Shown: positions 1-8,905 of the stretch, piece after piece
Layout: each line of letters opens with the position of its first letter
How positions within the stretch are numbered: the first letter of the stretch is position 1
Source of the DNA: Bog-950 sp046329495
Lineage (GTDB): Bacteria > Bacteroidota > Bacteroidia > Chitinophagales > LD1
DNA: 64,000 nt
Assembly: GCA_046329495.1 (NCBI GenBank)
Contig: JAXLUO010000004.1
Location: 124,001 to 188,000, forward strand
Direction of reading: 5' to 3'
The notes under the pieces: model-generated
What the model was told of the DNA's origin: nothing
The model's database searches: none
Seen by the model: the letters and a program-made list of their open reading frames with translations, nothing else
Program-made: the position numbers and the translations under genes

Positions 1-72
1 GGTGCTGATTTTAGAATGATGTATAGAACGGTTAAGAGCATTTTGCCTGACTTTAGAAAGAGATTAGAATGA
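1..72 (+). CDS. 3' end of a gene cut by the window edge
   Basis: Frame 1 is open from the first base to a TGA at 70-72 and encodes 23 residues rich in Arg and Lys. The tail (ADFRMMYRTVKSIL) loosely resembles the C-terminus of polyprenyl-phosphate sugar transferases, whose last helix often reads DLKIxxxT. This is only a resemblance and cannot be confirmed from 23 residues. Bases 73-167 after it are AT-rich and hold no gene that I can see. Confidence 0.3.
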   Translation, partial: GADFRMMYRTVKSILPDFRKRLE

Positions 73-167
73 TAATATAAGGAATAAAAATAGAAACAAA
101 AACCCTATAAATATTAATTGTAAATTAGAAAGGTATTAAAACCGGAACAGGGGCGTTAGAATTATGC

Positions 168-2603
168 ATGGAGTTTGTAAAACGGCTGATTCGCTGGTTT
201 TTGGGGATTATTTTGGTGTTGGCGGTAATCATAGCCGGCTTGGTGGTGTATATTGAATTCAATCAGCAAAAGTTACTTGATCAGCTACAGCGGCAGCTGG
301 CATCATCTATAAATGGCACCTTGATAATCAGGCATATAAGCTTGAGTTTTTTAAGTGATTTCCCCCATTTGTCGCTTACAGCCGAAGGCGTCAGTATTCG
401 CGATTCGCTATATAGACAGGAAGTATTTGGTGCCGGACGTGTGTATTTTAGATTGAATGTGGCCGATTTGTTGCGTTTTAAGGTAACGGGCAACGATGTG
501 CTGATTGAACAGGGGCATTTTTATCTGAAACGTGACACCACCGGCTATTTCAATGCCAACATTTTCAGGTTAGCTGAAGAGGGCCATTCCGAAGGTTCAG
601 GGCCAACATTTGAACTGCAGCATTTTGAGACAAGAGATTTGAAAGTGGTTTTTGATGATTACGGCCGGCAGCAGGAGATAAGCTTATTAGTGCGTTATAT
701 GCGCGGCAGCGTTACCAGGGGAGATTCGAGCTATCTGATACCGGTAACGGCTATGGTGCATACAGATAGCCTGATGTTCAGAAGAGACCGGGGCAGTTTT
801 CTTGTGAACCGGGAGGCTGCCATCGATGCACATCTTGAGTATGACAGCCGCAACCACCGTTTTGGTATAAGGCCCTCAAGTGCAACTATCGATTCGCAAA
901 CCTATAGCATTGATGGCCTGTTTGCCGTAGCACGTGATCCCGTTTACTTCGAAATGCGCATTACGCATCCGGGTGTTGATTTTAATAAAGCCAGGCTGGC
1001 ACTATCCGATACCATTAATTATTACCTGAAGAACATGGATGTAATGGACCCCGTTGCAGTGCATGTGTTTATCCGCGGCAATATCGATCCTCCGCATCCG
1101 CCTATGGTGGATGTTGGCTTCCATCTGAACAAGGCCCGCATTAACGCCTATGGTTTGGAACTGACGGATATGAAACTGGATGGCCTGTTTATGAATCATG
1201 TTGACAGCACCAGGTTCTACGAGGATAATAACTCAGCCCTGGTATTTACAGTAGATACAGCAAAGGTAAATGGTGTGCCACTACGAGGGCAACTAAGCGT
1301 TACCGATTTACAGGCTTTGCATCTTCGGCTAAGCATGCAATCGCAAGCCTTGTTGAGCGATTTTAACGTGTTTATCCCCAATAATAAATACAGGTTTACC
1401 TACGGCAACGCCAATGTGCAGGTAAACTATGCCGGTACCCTTTATTACTATCTGGATAGTTTGCGCGGCAACCACGATGATTCGTTATGGGGCAGCATTG
1501 CTATTAACAAAGGCAGGTTCGATTACTTTAAGCGAAACATTGTGCTGGACAGCCTGCAGGCAACTATTGACTTGGGTATAAACAAACTGACTTTCAAAAA
1601 CTTTAGCGGACGCCTGAACGGTAATTTTATAGCGTTGAAAGGCAGTATTACCTCATTACGCAGGCTCTTTGATGCAGGCGAACAGCGCATGAACGGGGTA
1701 TTTGATTTATTGGTACCGCATTTTGACCTTACCGGTTTAATAACGGAGAAAGACCTGGCCAAACCACCAGCACCACTTACTCAAAAGCAAGCGGAACAAG
1801 TTGCCGCAGCAATAGATGAATTAACCGATCGGCTAAACGTATTGATCAACCTCCGTTTAAATTCCTTTCGTTTCAGGCAATTTACGGCTTCGCAGGTTAG
1901 GGGGGCAGTTAATCTCTCTTCAACTGGGGCGTTTCTAAAGGATTTTAAGTTAAATGCCTGTAACGGCAGTATGGAAATAAATGGAGGATTAAATACCGGC
2001 AGTGACAAAGACGTATTGGAATTTACATCGCGGATTAGAAATGTAGATATACAGCAGCTTTTCAGGTCTGCCGAAAACTTTAAGCAGGACGCTATTACGG
2101 ATAGCAACATGAGCGGAAGTTTGAGTGCTGATGTGCAGTTCCGGTCACCTTTAACAAAAGGTTATTTGCCGATATTGGACAGTATGGAAGGTGTGTTTAG
2201 GATCGCATACCGTAACGGAGCACTGCGCAATTTTCAACCCCTAATGGATGTTGGAAAAACTATTTTTAAGAAACGCAATTTTGCTGATATACGATTTGCT
2301 GAGTTGCACGATACGCTGCTGTTGCGCAGGGGCCGGCTTTACATTAAGCGAATGGAGATTTCCAGCACGGTTTTCCGGGTATTTGTGTTAGGTTATTATG
2401 CTTTTAAGGGTACAACCGATATGGTTATTCAGTTCCCCCTCAGCAACCTGCGCCGGCAAGATGCGGACTATAAACCCGAAAACATAGGGCTGGATGGTAA
2501 ACTGGGGGCACACTTGGTAGTGCGTGTAAGAGGGGAGAACAATAAAATGAAGATTAGTCTTGACCCTCTGGCGCTTAAGAAGCTGGAGGCAGAAATACCT
2601 TAA
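168..2603 (+). CDS. AsmA-like envelope protein
   Basis: This 811-residue protein has one N-terminal membrane helix at about residues 10-28. A long, mostly beta-strand periplasmic body follows. The N-terminal part fits the AsmA family, and the last ~200 residues (GALRNFQPLMDVGKTIFKKRNF and onward) fit the AsmA-like C-terminal region. AsmA/TamB-type proteins are anchored in the inner membrane and are thought to help outer-membrane lipid or protein assembly; the exact cargo here is unknown. The ATG at 168 was chosen because the membrane helix follows directly. The ATG at 164 is out of frame. The gene stands alone, with no operon partner downstream. Confidence 0.75.
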   Translation: MEFVKRLIRWFLGIILVLAVIIAGLVVYIEFNQQKLLDQLQRQLASSINGTLIIRHISLSFLSDFPHLSLTAEGVSIRDSLYRQEVFGAGRVYFRLNVADLLRFKVTGNDVLIEQGHFYLKRDTTGYFNANIFRLAEEGHSEGSGPTFELQHFETRDLKVVFDDYGRQQEISLLVRYMRGSVTRGDSSYLIPVTAMVHTDSLMFRRDRGSFLVNREAAIDAHLEYDSRNHRFGIRPSSATIDSQTYSIDGLFAVARDPVYFEMRITHPGVDFNKARLALSDTINYYLKNMDVMDPVAVHVFIRGNIDPPHPPMVDVGFHLNKARINAYGLELTDMKLDGLFMNHVDSTRFYEDNNSALVFTVDTAKVNGVPLRGQLSVTDLQALHLRLSMQSQALLSDFNVFIPNNKYRFTYGNANVQVNYAGTLYYYLDSLRGNHDDSLWGSIAINKGRFDYFKRNIVLDSLQATIDLGINKLTFKNFSGRLNGNFIALKGSITSLRRLFDAGEQRMNGVFDLLVPHFDLTGLITEKDLAKPPAPLTQKQAEQVAAAIDELTDRLNVLINLRLNSFRFRQFTASQVRGAVNLSSTGAFLKDFKLNACNGSMEINGGLNTGSDKDVLEFTSRIRNVDIQQLFRSAENFKQDAITDSNMSGSLSADVQFRSPLTKGYLPILDSMEGVFRIAYRNGALRNFQPLMDVGKTIFKKRNFADIRFAELHDTLLLRRGRLYIKRMEISSTVFRVFVLGYYAFKGTTDMVIQFPLSNLRRQDADYKPENIGLDGKLGAHLVVRVRGENNKMKISLDPLALKKLEAEIP

Positions 2604-2725
2604 TGCCACTTATCTCATTAATCCTAAACTTCAGGGAAAAATTAGATCGTTCTAATTTTTGAAAAATGTGCTTATTTGTACCAACTCCGGCAGTCACAGC
2701 TAACCGGAGATAACGCTTACATACC

Positions 2726-2863
2726 ATGGATTTAATTGAAATTGCCACCTGCTTAGCAATCGCGCTGCTAATCATTGGCTATCAGCTTTTTTTTAATCGC
2801 GACCCAGAAGGTTTTGGCAAATACCGCAAACGCACGTTATTGGAGCGGGCGCTTGGCCGTTAA
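2726..2863 (+). CDS. Possible 45-residue small membrane protein
   Basis: An ATG at 2726 opens a 45-codon frame ending in TAA at 2861-2863. It encodes one hydrophobic helix at about residues 4-23 and then a short, strongly basic tail (NRDPEGFGKYRKRTLLERALGR). A hydrophobic helix with a positive tail is typical of real small inner-membrane proteins. A weak GGAG lies about 14 bases upstream. It is the only coding candidate in the 466-base gap between the AsmA-like gene and the next lipoprotein gene. No family is recognised, and the frame could be chance. Confidence 0.4.
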   Translation: MDLIEIATCLAIALLIIGYQLFFNRDPEGFGKYRKRTLLERALGR

Positions 2864-3069
2864 GCCTCGTTTTCCTCTTTATTGAATTGTTAAGAAGCAG
2901 GACTTATGTTTCTTATTTAATTTCCTCTTGTCTTATTGGTTGCATGCTTCCTCCAGTCCGGCGTGTTAATGGTGTGCATAAAATCCCTGAAAAAAGGGAG
3001 GCTTTGGACTTCCATTAAACCGATACGCTTCCTACATTTGAGATAGTGTAATACGAAATACCCCTGCCT

Positions 3070-3513
3070 ATGCGTTATGTTACTCTTTTGTTGTTACCAT
3101 TTGTTTTAGTGCTGGCGGCCTGCGGCACCAGCAAAAAAGTAAGCACCCCCAACGATTGGAAAGGCAGCTATCTGCAATGGGGCTCCGGCGGCGGATTTAC
3201 CGGCGTTAGCACAACTTACACCTTGCTGGAAAACGGACAAATATTCTCGCAAACTGGTGTTACCGATGGCCCTTTAATAGAGCTGACTACGCTGGATAAG
3301 AAAACAACGAAAGCCTTGTTTGCTAAAGCGGCAGCCTTAAGCTGGCCCGAAGCCGATATAAGCGACCCCGGTAATATGAGCACTACCCTGATGTATCATG
3401 GCAAGTCCAAATCCATACGGTTGGTGTGGGGCGGTGGCAAATACACCCCGTCCGAAGAGGTGAAAGCCTTTTACCAGCAACTACAATCCCAAGTATCTAC
3501 CAAAAAACCATAG
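3070..3513 (+). CDS. Small lipoprotein, first gene of a pair with the M4 protease
   Basis: This 147-residue protein has a signal peptide ending in a lipobox (LAAC, lipidated Cys18). It should therefore be attached to the cell envelope. The mature part is about 130 residues and I do not recognise a catalytic domain. It stops 3 bases before the start of the M4 metalloprotease gene, so the two are almost certainly co-transcribed. A helper, inhibitor or surface partner of the protease is possible but is inferred only from position. Confidence 0.7.
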   Translation: MRYVTLLLLPFVLVLAACGTSKKVSTPNDWKGSYLQWGSGGGFTGVSTTYTLLENGQIFSQTGVTDGPLIELTTLDKKTTKALFAKAAALSWPEADISDPGNMSTTLMYHGKSKSIRLVWGGGKYTPSEEVKAFYQQLQSQVSTKKP

Positions 3514-3516
3514 ATT

Positions 3517-6500
3517 ATGAATAAGCTATTACTCCTGTTATCGGCCTGTGCCCCTGTGTGGTTAAGCGCAGCCGGTGCAAACGGCTTAAGTGCAGTTAAA
3601 CCCGCTAAACAACCCGGCGGGCAACCCGGTATAACGTATACCACTATTGCCCATACTGCAGCGCAAGGTCCGGGCCTTTATAAGCCCATGCCTTTTCTGC
3701 AAACGAATGCTGCACCCGTTGCTGCTAACCTGCAGGTAAAGCGCGATCCCCTTACCGGTATGCCAATTTTGATTGATAACATCAATTCGCCAGGCACGGT
3801 TACCACCGAAAACGCAGCAAGTGTTGCTATCAGCGTATTAAGCAGCCTGAATAGCTTAACCGGCATTAAAGATGCCAATAGCGAGTTTGTGGTAATGACT
3901 ACCGAAGCTGACGACCTGGGCTTTCTACACGTTAAGTTGCAACAAACCTTTAAGGGTTTGCCTGTTTATGGTTCGCAGGCCTGGCTACACTTTAATCCAA
4001 ATGGGACAGTATGCTTTAATGGTCGTACCCAGTTAACCCCGGGTTTGCAATCTGTATTACCGGTGCTGAACACCTCGTCTGCCAATGGCATTGTGGCTAA
4101 CGATGTGCGCACTAAAACCATCTTTACCGAGTTTACCGCGCAGGACGAAGTAAGTTTTAAAATGAAGCAGTATGTAAACGAACTGGTACTACTGCCTACC
4201 AAAAACAGCTTTGGCCATTTTAATCTGGCATGGCACGTAACGGTGCGCCCTAACGTAGTATACCGTTACGAGTATTTTGTAGATGCAATAACCGGAGAAA
4301 TACTGAACAGTTACGATAACACCTGCGCCGTAGGCCCTGCAACAGCTAACATGCCCGATCTGAAAGGTATCAGCCGTTCCATTGGTACCTTTAATGCAAA
4401 CGGCACGTACTACCTGGTAGATGCTTCCAAGAGCATGTTCACAGGCTCAACAAGCAGCTTACCCGGAGCCGGAAAGGGCACCATCATCACCCTCGACCTA
4501 CAGAATACTAATCTGCAGAATCCTTCTTACGTAGATATCACTTCGGCAGGTAATAATAGCTGGAGTGCCAAGTCGGTTTCAGCTCATTACAATGCCGAAA
4601 CTTCATGGGACTACTATAAAATCAACCACAACCGCAATTCCATTGACGGTAACGGTGGCGATGTGGTATCGTTCATCAACGTAGCCGACGACAATGGCGG
4701 TGGACTGGATAACGCCTTCTGGAACGGGCAGTATATGTTCTATGGTAATGGCAATGTAGCCTTTACCCCCTTAGCTAAGGGCCTGGATGTAGGCGGCCAC
4801 GAAATGACCCACGGTGTGGTGCAGGCCACTGCCAACCTGGAATACCAAAACGAAAGCGGTGCGTTGAACGAATCGTTTGCCGATGTGTTTGGTGTGTTGA
4901 TAGACCCCAGCAACTGGATACTGGGCGAAGACGTAGTTAACTTAGCTTACTTTCCCAGTGGTGCGTTGCGCAACATGCAGGACCCCCACAATGGCGGCAA
5001 CAGCCTGGCCGATAACGGCTGGCAGCCTGCCCACGTAAACGAAAAATATACCGGCACACAGGATAACGGCGGTGTGCACACCAATAGCGGTATCCCGAAC
5101 AAGGCTTTTTACCTGTTGGCTAACAGTATTGGCCGCAATGCTGCAGGTGCCATTTACTACCGCGCCCTGGCTAACTACCTCACCAAAAGCTCGCAGTTTA
5201 TCGATGCCCGCTTAGCGGTAGTAAAAGCTGCCGAAGACTTGCACGGCACCAACTCCACTGAATCGAATGCAGCAAAATCGGCGTTTGATGCTGTAGGTAT
5301 TACCGATGGCAACGGCACCAACACCACACCAACCCTGCCAACCAACCCCGGTTTAGCTAAGTTGATATTGCTGAACCTTGACCCGCAGGATAACAACAGC
5401 ATTTACCTAACCGATAACAGTTTCCAGAACTTTACACCTATCTCAACCACGTTATGCACCCACAAACCATCAGTAACTGATGATGGCAGCTATGCTTTGT
5501 TTGTAGGTAACGATCACAACATTTACAGCATTATGCTCAATTCGCCATATACCCAAAGTCAGTTAACTACCGATAACTATTGGGATAACGTGGCTATATC
5601 AAAAGATGGTAACCGTATTGCTGCTGTATCGCAAATGCAGGATACCTCTATTTGGGTATACGATTTTGGTTTGCAAAGCTGGGGTCGTTACTACCTGTAT
5701 AATCCAACCACAGGTGCAGGTGTTAATGCGGGCGGCGTGCTGTATGCCGATGCTATTGAATGGGATTATAGCGGACAGTATGTAATGTACGATAGCTACA
5801 ACCGCATTAGCGGTAATGGCGGCAGTTATCTCGATTACTGGGATATTGGCATCATCCGCACCTGGAACCCCGGCAGCAATAACTTTGGTGATGGCGAGAT
5901 ATTCAAGATATACAATAACCTGGATGAAGGTGTAAACCTGGGTAACCCAACCTTCAGCAAAAATTCGCCTTACATTATTGCGTTCGATTACTTTAATACC
6001 AGCACCAATGAGTATGCCGTGTTAGGTGCCAACCTGGAGACCAATACCACCGGCACCATCTGGAACAACAACGAAGTTGGTTTCCCTACCTATAGCCCAA
6101 CCGATGACAAGATTGCCTTCAACAATATCAACACCAATAACCAGGCTATTTTGGCAGTAGTAGATGTGGATAATACCAAGATTAACGGGGTGGCTTCAAC
6201 AGCCCTTGCGGCAGTATTGTTAGGCGGCTATGCGCAATGGTTTGGCACCGGTGATCGTGCTCTGGCGGTGGATGAAGTTGCTGATACACATGTTACCATT
6301 TACCCTAACCCAACAAACAACCAACTGCACATCGTATTGCCTGAGAACTTTGGCGGCTGCACGCTGGAGGTTTACAACCTGCTGGGCGAAAAGATGCTGA
6401 ACAGAATAGTAGCTACTACCGAAGGTAAAACCATTACAATAGATGCTGCGGCATTACAAAGCGGCACCTACTTTGTACGCCTCAACAATGGCAAACAAAC

Positions 6501-6528
6501 CATTGCCGAGCGCTTTATAAAGTGGTAA
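3517..6528 (+). CDS. Secreted M4 (thermolysin-type) metalloprotease with beta-propeller and T9SS sorting domain
   Basis: This 1003-residue protein has a signal peptide and then FTP/PepSY-type propeptide regions to about residue 280. The M4 catalytic domain follows. Its zinc motif HEMTH is at residues 428-432, the third ligand Glu452 lies in GALNESFAD exactly 20 residues after His432 as in thermolysin, and the catalytic His521 is in GVHTNSG. Residues ~610-915 form TolB/PD40-like beta-propeller repeats. The last ~80 residues are a type A T9SS sorting domain (YPNPTNNQL ... FVRLNNG). All catalytic residues are present. It is likely an active extracellular protease, with the propeller adding substrate or surface binding. 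Confidence 0.9.
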   Translation: MNKLLLLLSACAPVWLSAAGANGLSAVKPAKQPGGQPGITYTTIAHTAAQGPGLYKPMPFLQTNAAPVAANLQVKRDPLTGMPILIDNINSPGTVTTENAASVAISVLSSLNSLTGIKDANSEFVVMTTEADDLGFLHVKLQQTFKGLPVYGSQAWLHFNPNGTVCFNGRTQLTPGLQSVLPVLNTSSANGIVANDVRTKTIFTEFTAQDEVSFKMKQYVNELVLLPTKNSFGHFNLAWHVTVRPNVVYRYEYFVDAITGEILNSYDNTCAVGPATANMPDLKGISRSIGTFNANGTYYLVDASKSMFTGSTSSLPGAGKGTIITLDLQNTNLQNPSYVDITSAGNNSWSAKSVSAHYNAETSWDYYKINHNRNSIDGNGGDVVSFINVADDNGGGLDNAFWNGQYMFYGNGNVAFTPLAKGLDVGGHEMTHGVVQATANLEYQNESGALNESFADVFGVLIDPSNWILGEDVVNLAYFPSGALRNMQDPHNGGNSLADNGWQPAHVNEKYTGTQDNGGVHTNSGIPNKAFYLLANSIGRNAAGAIYYRALANYLTKSSQFIDARLAVVKAAEDLHGTNSTESNAAKSAFDAVGITDGNGTNTTPTLPTNPGLAKLILLNLDPQDNNSIYLTDNSFQNFTPISTTLCTHKPSVTDDGSYALFVGNDHNIYSIMLNSPYTQSQLTTDNYWDNVAISKDGNRIAAVSQMQDTSIWVYDFGLQSWGRYYLYNPTTGAGVNAGGVLYADAIEWDYSGQYVMYDSYNRISGNGGSYLDYWDIGIIRTWNPGSNNFGDGEIFKIYNNLDEGVNLGNPTFSKNSPYIIAFDYFNTSTNEYAVLGANLETNTTGTIWNNNEVGFPTYSPTDDKIAFNNINTNNQAILAVVDVDNTKINGVASTALAAVLLGGYAQWFGTGDRALAVDEVADTHVTIYPNPTNNQLHIVLPENFGGCTLEVYNLLGEKMLNRIVATTEGKTITIDAAALQSGTYFVRLNNGKQTIAERFIKW

Positions 6529-6552
6529 ACTAATTCAATGCTTTAAGGGCGG

Positions 6553-6582
6553 GATGCCATCTCCATTTGGGGGTGGCATCTA
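6553..6582. terminator. Hairpin between convergent genes
   Basis: An inverted repeat, GATGCCA (6553-6559) with TGGCATC (6574-6580), lies between the end of the plus-strand M4 protease gene and the end of the minus-strand thioesterase gene, abutting the latter's stop codon. A short T-rich stretch follows. It could end transcription from both sides. Confidence 0.45.
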
Positions 6583-7008
6583 CTTTTGTGGGTGTTCCTT
6601 AATGGCAACGGTTAAGCGGCTAACGCAGATCAATTGCTTGCTTTCGTTGGTGATGCGGATGTCCCACACATGCGTAGTGCGGCCCATATGGATGGGGCGA
6701 ACGGTGCCATATACATAACCACTTTTAGCCGAGCGGATGTGGTTGGCGTTTATCTCTAAACCTACCGCTATATACTTGCTCATGTCCACCGAAAAGGCGC
6801 TGGCAATGCTGCCCAGTGTTTCGGCCAGCACACAACTGGCACCACCATGCAGCAGGCCGTATGGCTGTTGGGTGCGCTCGTTTACGGGCATGCGGCCAAT
6901 CATATAATCGTCACCGGTTTCCACTATTTCAATGCCCAGGTAGTGGCTCATATTGGCTGCGGGCTGGTTGTTAATCAAGTGGGGTTCAGGTTTCACCGTC
7001 CAGATCAT
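6580..7008 (-). CDS. menI: Hotdog-fold acyl-CoA thioesterase, MenI/YdiI-like
   Basis: This 142-residue hotdog-fold thioesterase matches E. coli YdiI (MenI) closely. It starts MIWT, has PVNERTQQPYGLLHGGASCVLAETLGS, and its putative catalytic Glu falls at residue 63. YdiI-type enzymes hydrolyse 1,4-dihydroxy-2-naphthoyl-CoA in menaquinone synthesis, which fits with menA at the far end of this window. Other acyl-CoA substrates are possible for this family. I chose the start at 7008 because the family begins MIW there; an upstream in-frame Met would add 30 unlikely residues overlapping the divergent gene. The gene is divergent from the saccharopine dehydrogenase-like gene with a 49-base gap. Confidence 0.75.
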   Translation of the reverse strand: MIWTVKPEPHLINNQPAANMSHYLGIEIVETGDDYMIGRMPVNERTQQPYGLLHGGASCVLAETLGSIASAFSVDMSKYIAVGLEINANHIRSAKSGYVYGTVRPIHMGRTTHVWDIRITNESKQLICVSRLTVAIKEHPQK

Positions 7009-7057
7009 AAAGCAAGGATTTGCGGGCAAAGAAATTGATTTTCTAATATTGTGCCTT

Positions 7058-8344
7058 ATGCGCAGCATCTTAATACTGGGAGCGGGCAAGTCGTCCATTG
7101 CTTTAATTGATTATTTGGTTGAACAGGCAGCCGCCCAACAATGGGAGGTTACCGTAGCGGATATAACTTCCGAAAACGCCTTGCTAAAAACCAAAGGTCG
7201 TGCTCATACCCATGCCATAGGCTTCGATTTAAACAATGAGCAGGAGCGGAGGGCACTGATCGCAAAAGCCGATATCGTTATATCCATGCTGCCGGCCGTG
7301 TTGCATATGATAGTGGCCGAAGATTGCCTGGCGCTGAAGAAGAACCTGGTTACCCCAAGCTATATCAGCGATGCCATGAAGGCCCTGGATGCGAGAGTGC
7401 AGGAAGCCGGCCTTGTGTTCATGAACGAAATGGGCCTTGACCCCGGTATAGACCATATGAGCGCCATGCAGTTGCTGGATGAGCTTAAGGCCAAAGGGTG
7501 CACCATTACAGGCTTTAAATCGCATTGCGGCGGTTTAGTGGCACCGGAGAGTGATAATAACCCCTGGCACTACAAGTTTACCTGGAACCCCCGCAACGTA
7601 GTGCTGGCCGGTCAAGGAGCAGGTGGCATACACTATCTAAGAAATGGCGAAACCGTAAACCTGAAGTATGAAGACTTGTTTGCCTCGGCAAGTGAACTGG
7701 AAGTAGAAGGCCATGGCAAATTTGAAAGTTACCCCAACCGCGATTCGCTGAAGTATATAGGTGCCTATGGCTTAGAGGGCATCGGCACCATGTATCGCGG
7801 TACGTTGCGCGTGCCGCCCTTTTGCAAAGGCTGGCAATGCCTGGTAAAGCTTGGCTTAACCGAAGAAAAAGAACACCATACCAATGCCTTTTTAGCAGGC
7901 AAGGTAGAGATGCGCAGCTACCTGGGCATAGGGGCCGATTCGCAAGAAGCGGGCTTGCTGGATTACTTACAATTATCGGAGCGCTTGCAGGAGTTGAAGC
8001 AGGATACCTTTGTGCCCTCGGCCTGGTTGCAACGCATACTGGAAGAGAAGTGGCGCATGGTGCCCGGCGATAAGGACATGGTGGTAATGATCCACGAGAT
8101 TGAATACAACGAGGAAGGGCAGGAGAAGCGCATGCAGTCATCGTTGGTATCCATCGGTAAGGATGCCGAGCATACCGCTATGGCCATTACTGTTGGTTTA
8201 CCCGTAGGTATTATTACCAAAATGATTCTGAACGGAGAGGTAAAACGCAAAGGTGTGCTAATGCCCATAACCAGCGACATCTACTCCCCGGTTCTAAAGG
8301 AACTGGTACAGCACGGCATCGTGTTTAAGGAGCAAGGGAGTTAG
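7058..8344 (+). CDS. Saccharopine dehydrogenase family protein
   Basis: This 428-residue protein begins with a Rossmann motif (ILGAGKSS, residues ~5-12). It carries the GLDPGIDHMSAM and KSHCGGLVAPESDNNPW segments typical of eukaryote-type saccharopine dehydrogenases (LYS9/AASS second half). These enzymes interconvert saccharopine with 2-aminoadipate semialdehyde and glutamate. In Bacteroidota the role is probably lysine degradation or a related amino-acid reaction. The start at 7058 places the nucleotide-binding motif at the N-terminus as usual; a longer frame to 6953 would run into the divergent thioesterase gene. No lysine-ketoglutarate reductase partner is visible nearby. Confidence 0.8.
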   Translation: MRSILILGAGKSSIALIDYLVEQAAAQQWEVTVADITSENALLKTKGRAHTHAIGFDLNNEQERRALIAKADIVISMLPAVLHMIVAEDCLALKKNLVTPSYISDAMKALDARVQEAGLVFMNEMGLDPGIDHMSAMQLLDELKAKGCTITGFKSHCGGLVAPESDNNPWHYKFTWNPRNVVLAGQGAGGIHYLRNGETVNLKYEDLFASASELEVEGHGKFESYPNRDSLKYIGAYGLEGIGTMYRGTLRVPPFCKGWQCLVKLGLTEEKEHHTNAFLAGKVEMRSYLGIGADSQEAGLLDYLQLSERLQELKQDTFVPSAWLQRILEEKWRMVPGDKDMVVMIHEIEYNEEGQEKRMQSSLVSIGKDAEHTAMAITVGLPVGIITKMILNGEVKRKGVLMPITSDIYSPVLKELVQHGIVFKEQGS

Positions 8345-8350
8345 TACTTG

Positions 8351-8782
8351 CTAAGGGGTATCGGGCAGGGTAAATATTTTCACTACGCGCTCGTGCATTC
8401 CGTGCAGTTTGTCTGCATCGGCTAACGAACTGCTGATGTTACAGATGCAGAAAGGCTCGCCCGAGGCAAAGCGGATAACGAACTTAATAACATGGTAATC
8501 GTGCATCATGCCGTTTAGCTCAAAACGGTTGGAGTATTCCACATAAGGTTGCTCTCCGTTAATTACAATTTGGTCTTGCTTGATAATCTCAGCTGCTACC
8601 TCTGCCGGCCATAGTTCGCGGTCGGTTTTGCCAACAATGTCGCCTACGGCGCGGCCTGCCGTTTTAGCTAAATGACTGTTTACAAAAAAGTATTCGCCCT
8701 TCAGGTTTTTAAGCGCAAAGTAACCTTCAAATCCTTGCAGAATTTCATTTACAGCAATAAGGGTATTAGCCAGGTTACTCAT
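8351..8782 (-). CDS. Single-domain PAS protein
   Basis: This 143-residue protein is essentially one PAS domain (residues ~10-110). It has the YFALKNLKGEYFFVNSHLAK opening, a GKTDRELWP segment and a VIKFVIR-type strand. There is no kinase, cyclase or DNA-binding domain. Stand-alone PAS proteins can sense ligands or dimerise with a partner. It lies convergent to the saccharopine dehydrogenase gene with only 6 bases between the stops. A signalling role is likely; the ligand and partner cannot be told from the sequence. Confidence 0.7.
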   Translation of the reverse strand: MSNLANTLIAVNEILQGFEGYFALKNLKGEYFFVNSHLAKTAGRAVGDIVGKTDRELWPAEVAAEIIKQDQIVINGEQPYVEYSNRFELNGMMHDYHVIKFVIRFASGEPFCICNISSSLADADKLHGMHERVVKIFTLPDTP

Positions 8783-8905
8783 GTGGGAGGAGCGGTCTAA
8801 ATTAAGAATTTGTCAGATTTCGGGAAATAGGGGACAATGCCGTGCAAAATTCGGTTTTAACAGTGCCCAGTATCTGTTATTATTGTTGCCAGTTAACCAC
8901 TTGTA

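Noticed and set aside
7578..8141. Long minus-strand frame opposite the saccharopine dehydrogenase gene
   Set aside because: It is Pro/Arg/Ala/Ser-rich, lacks any domain and lies fully inside a well-supported gene on the other strand.
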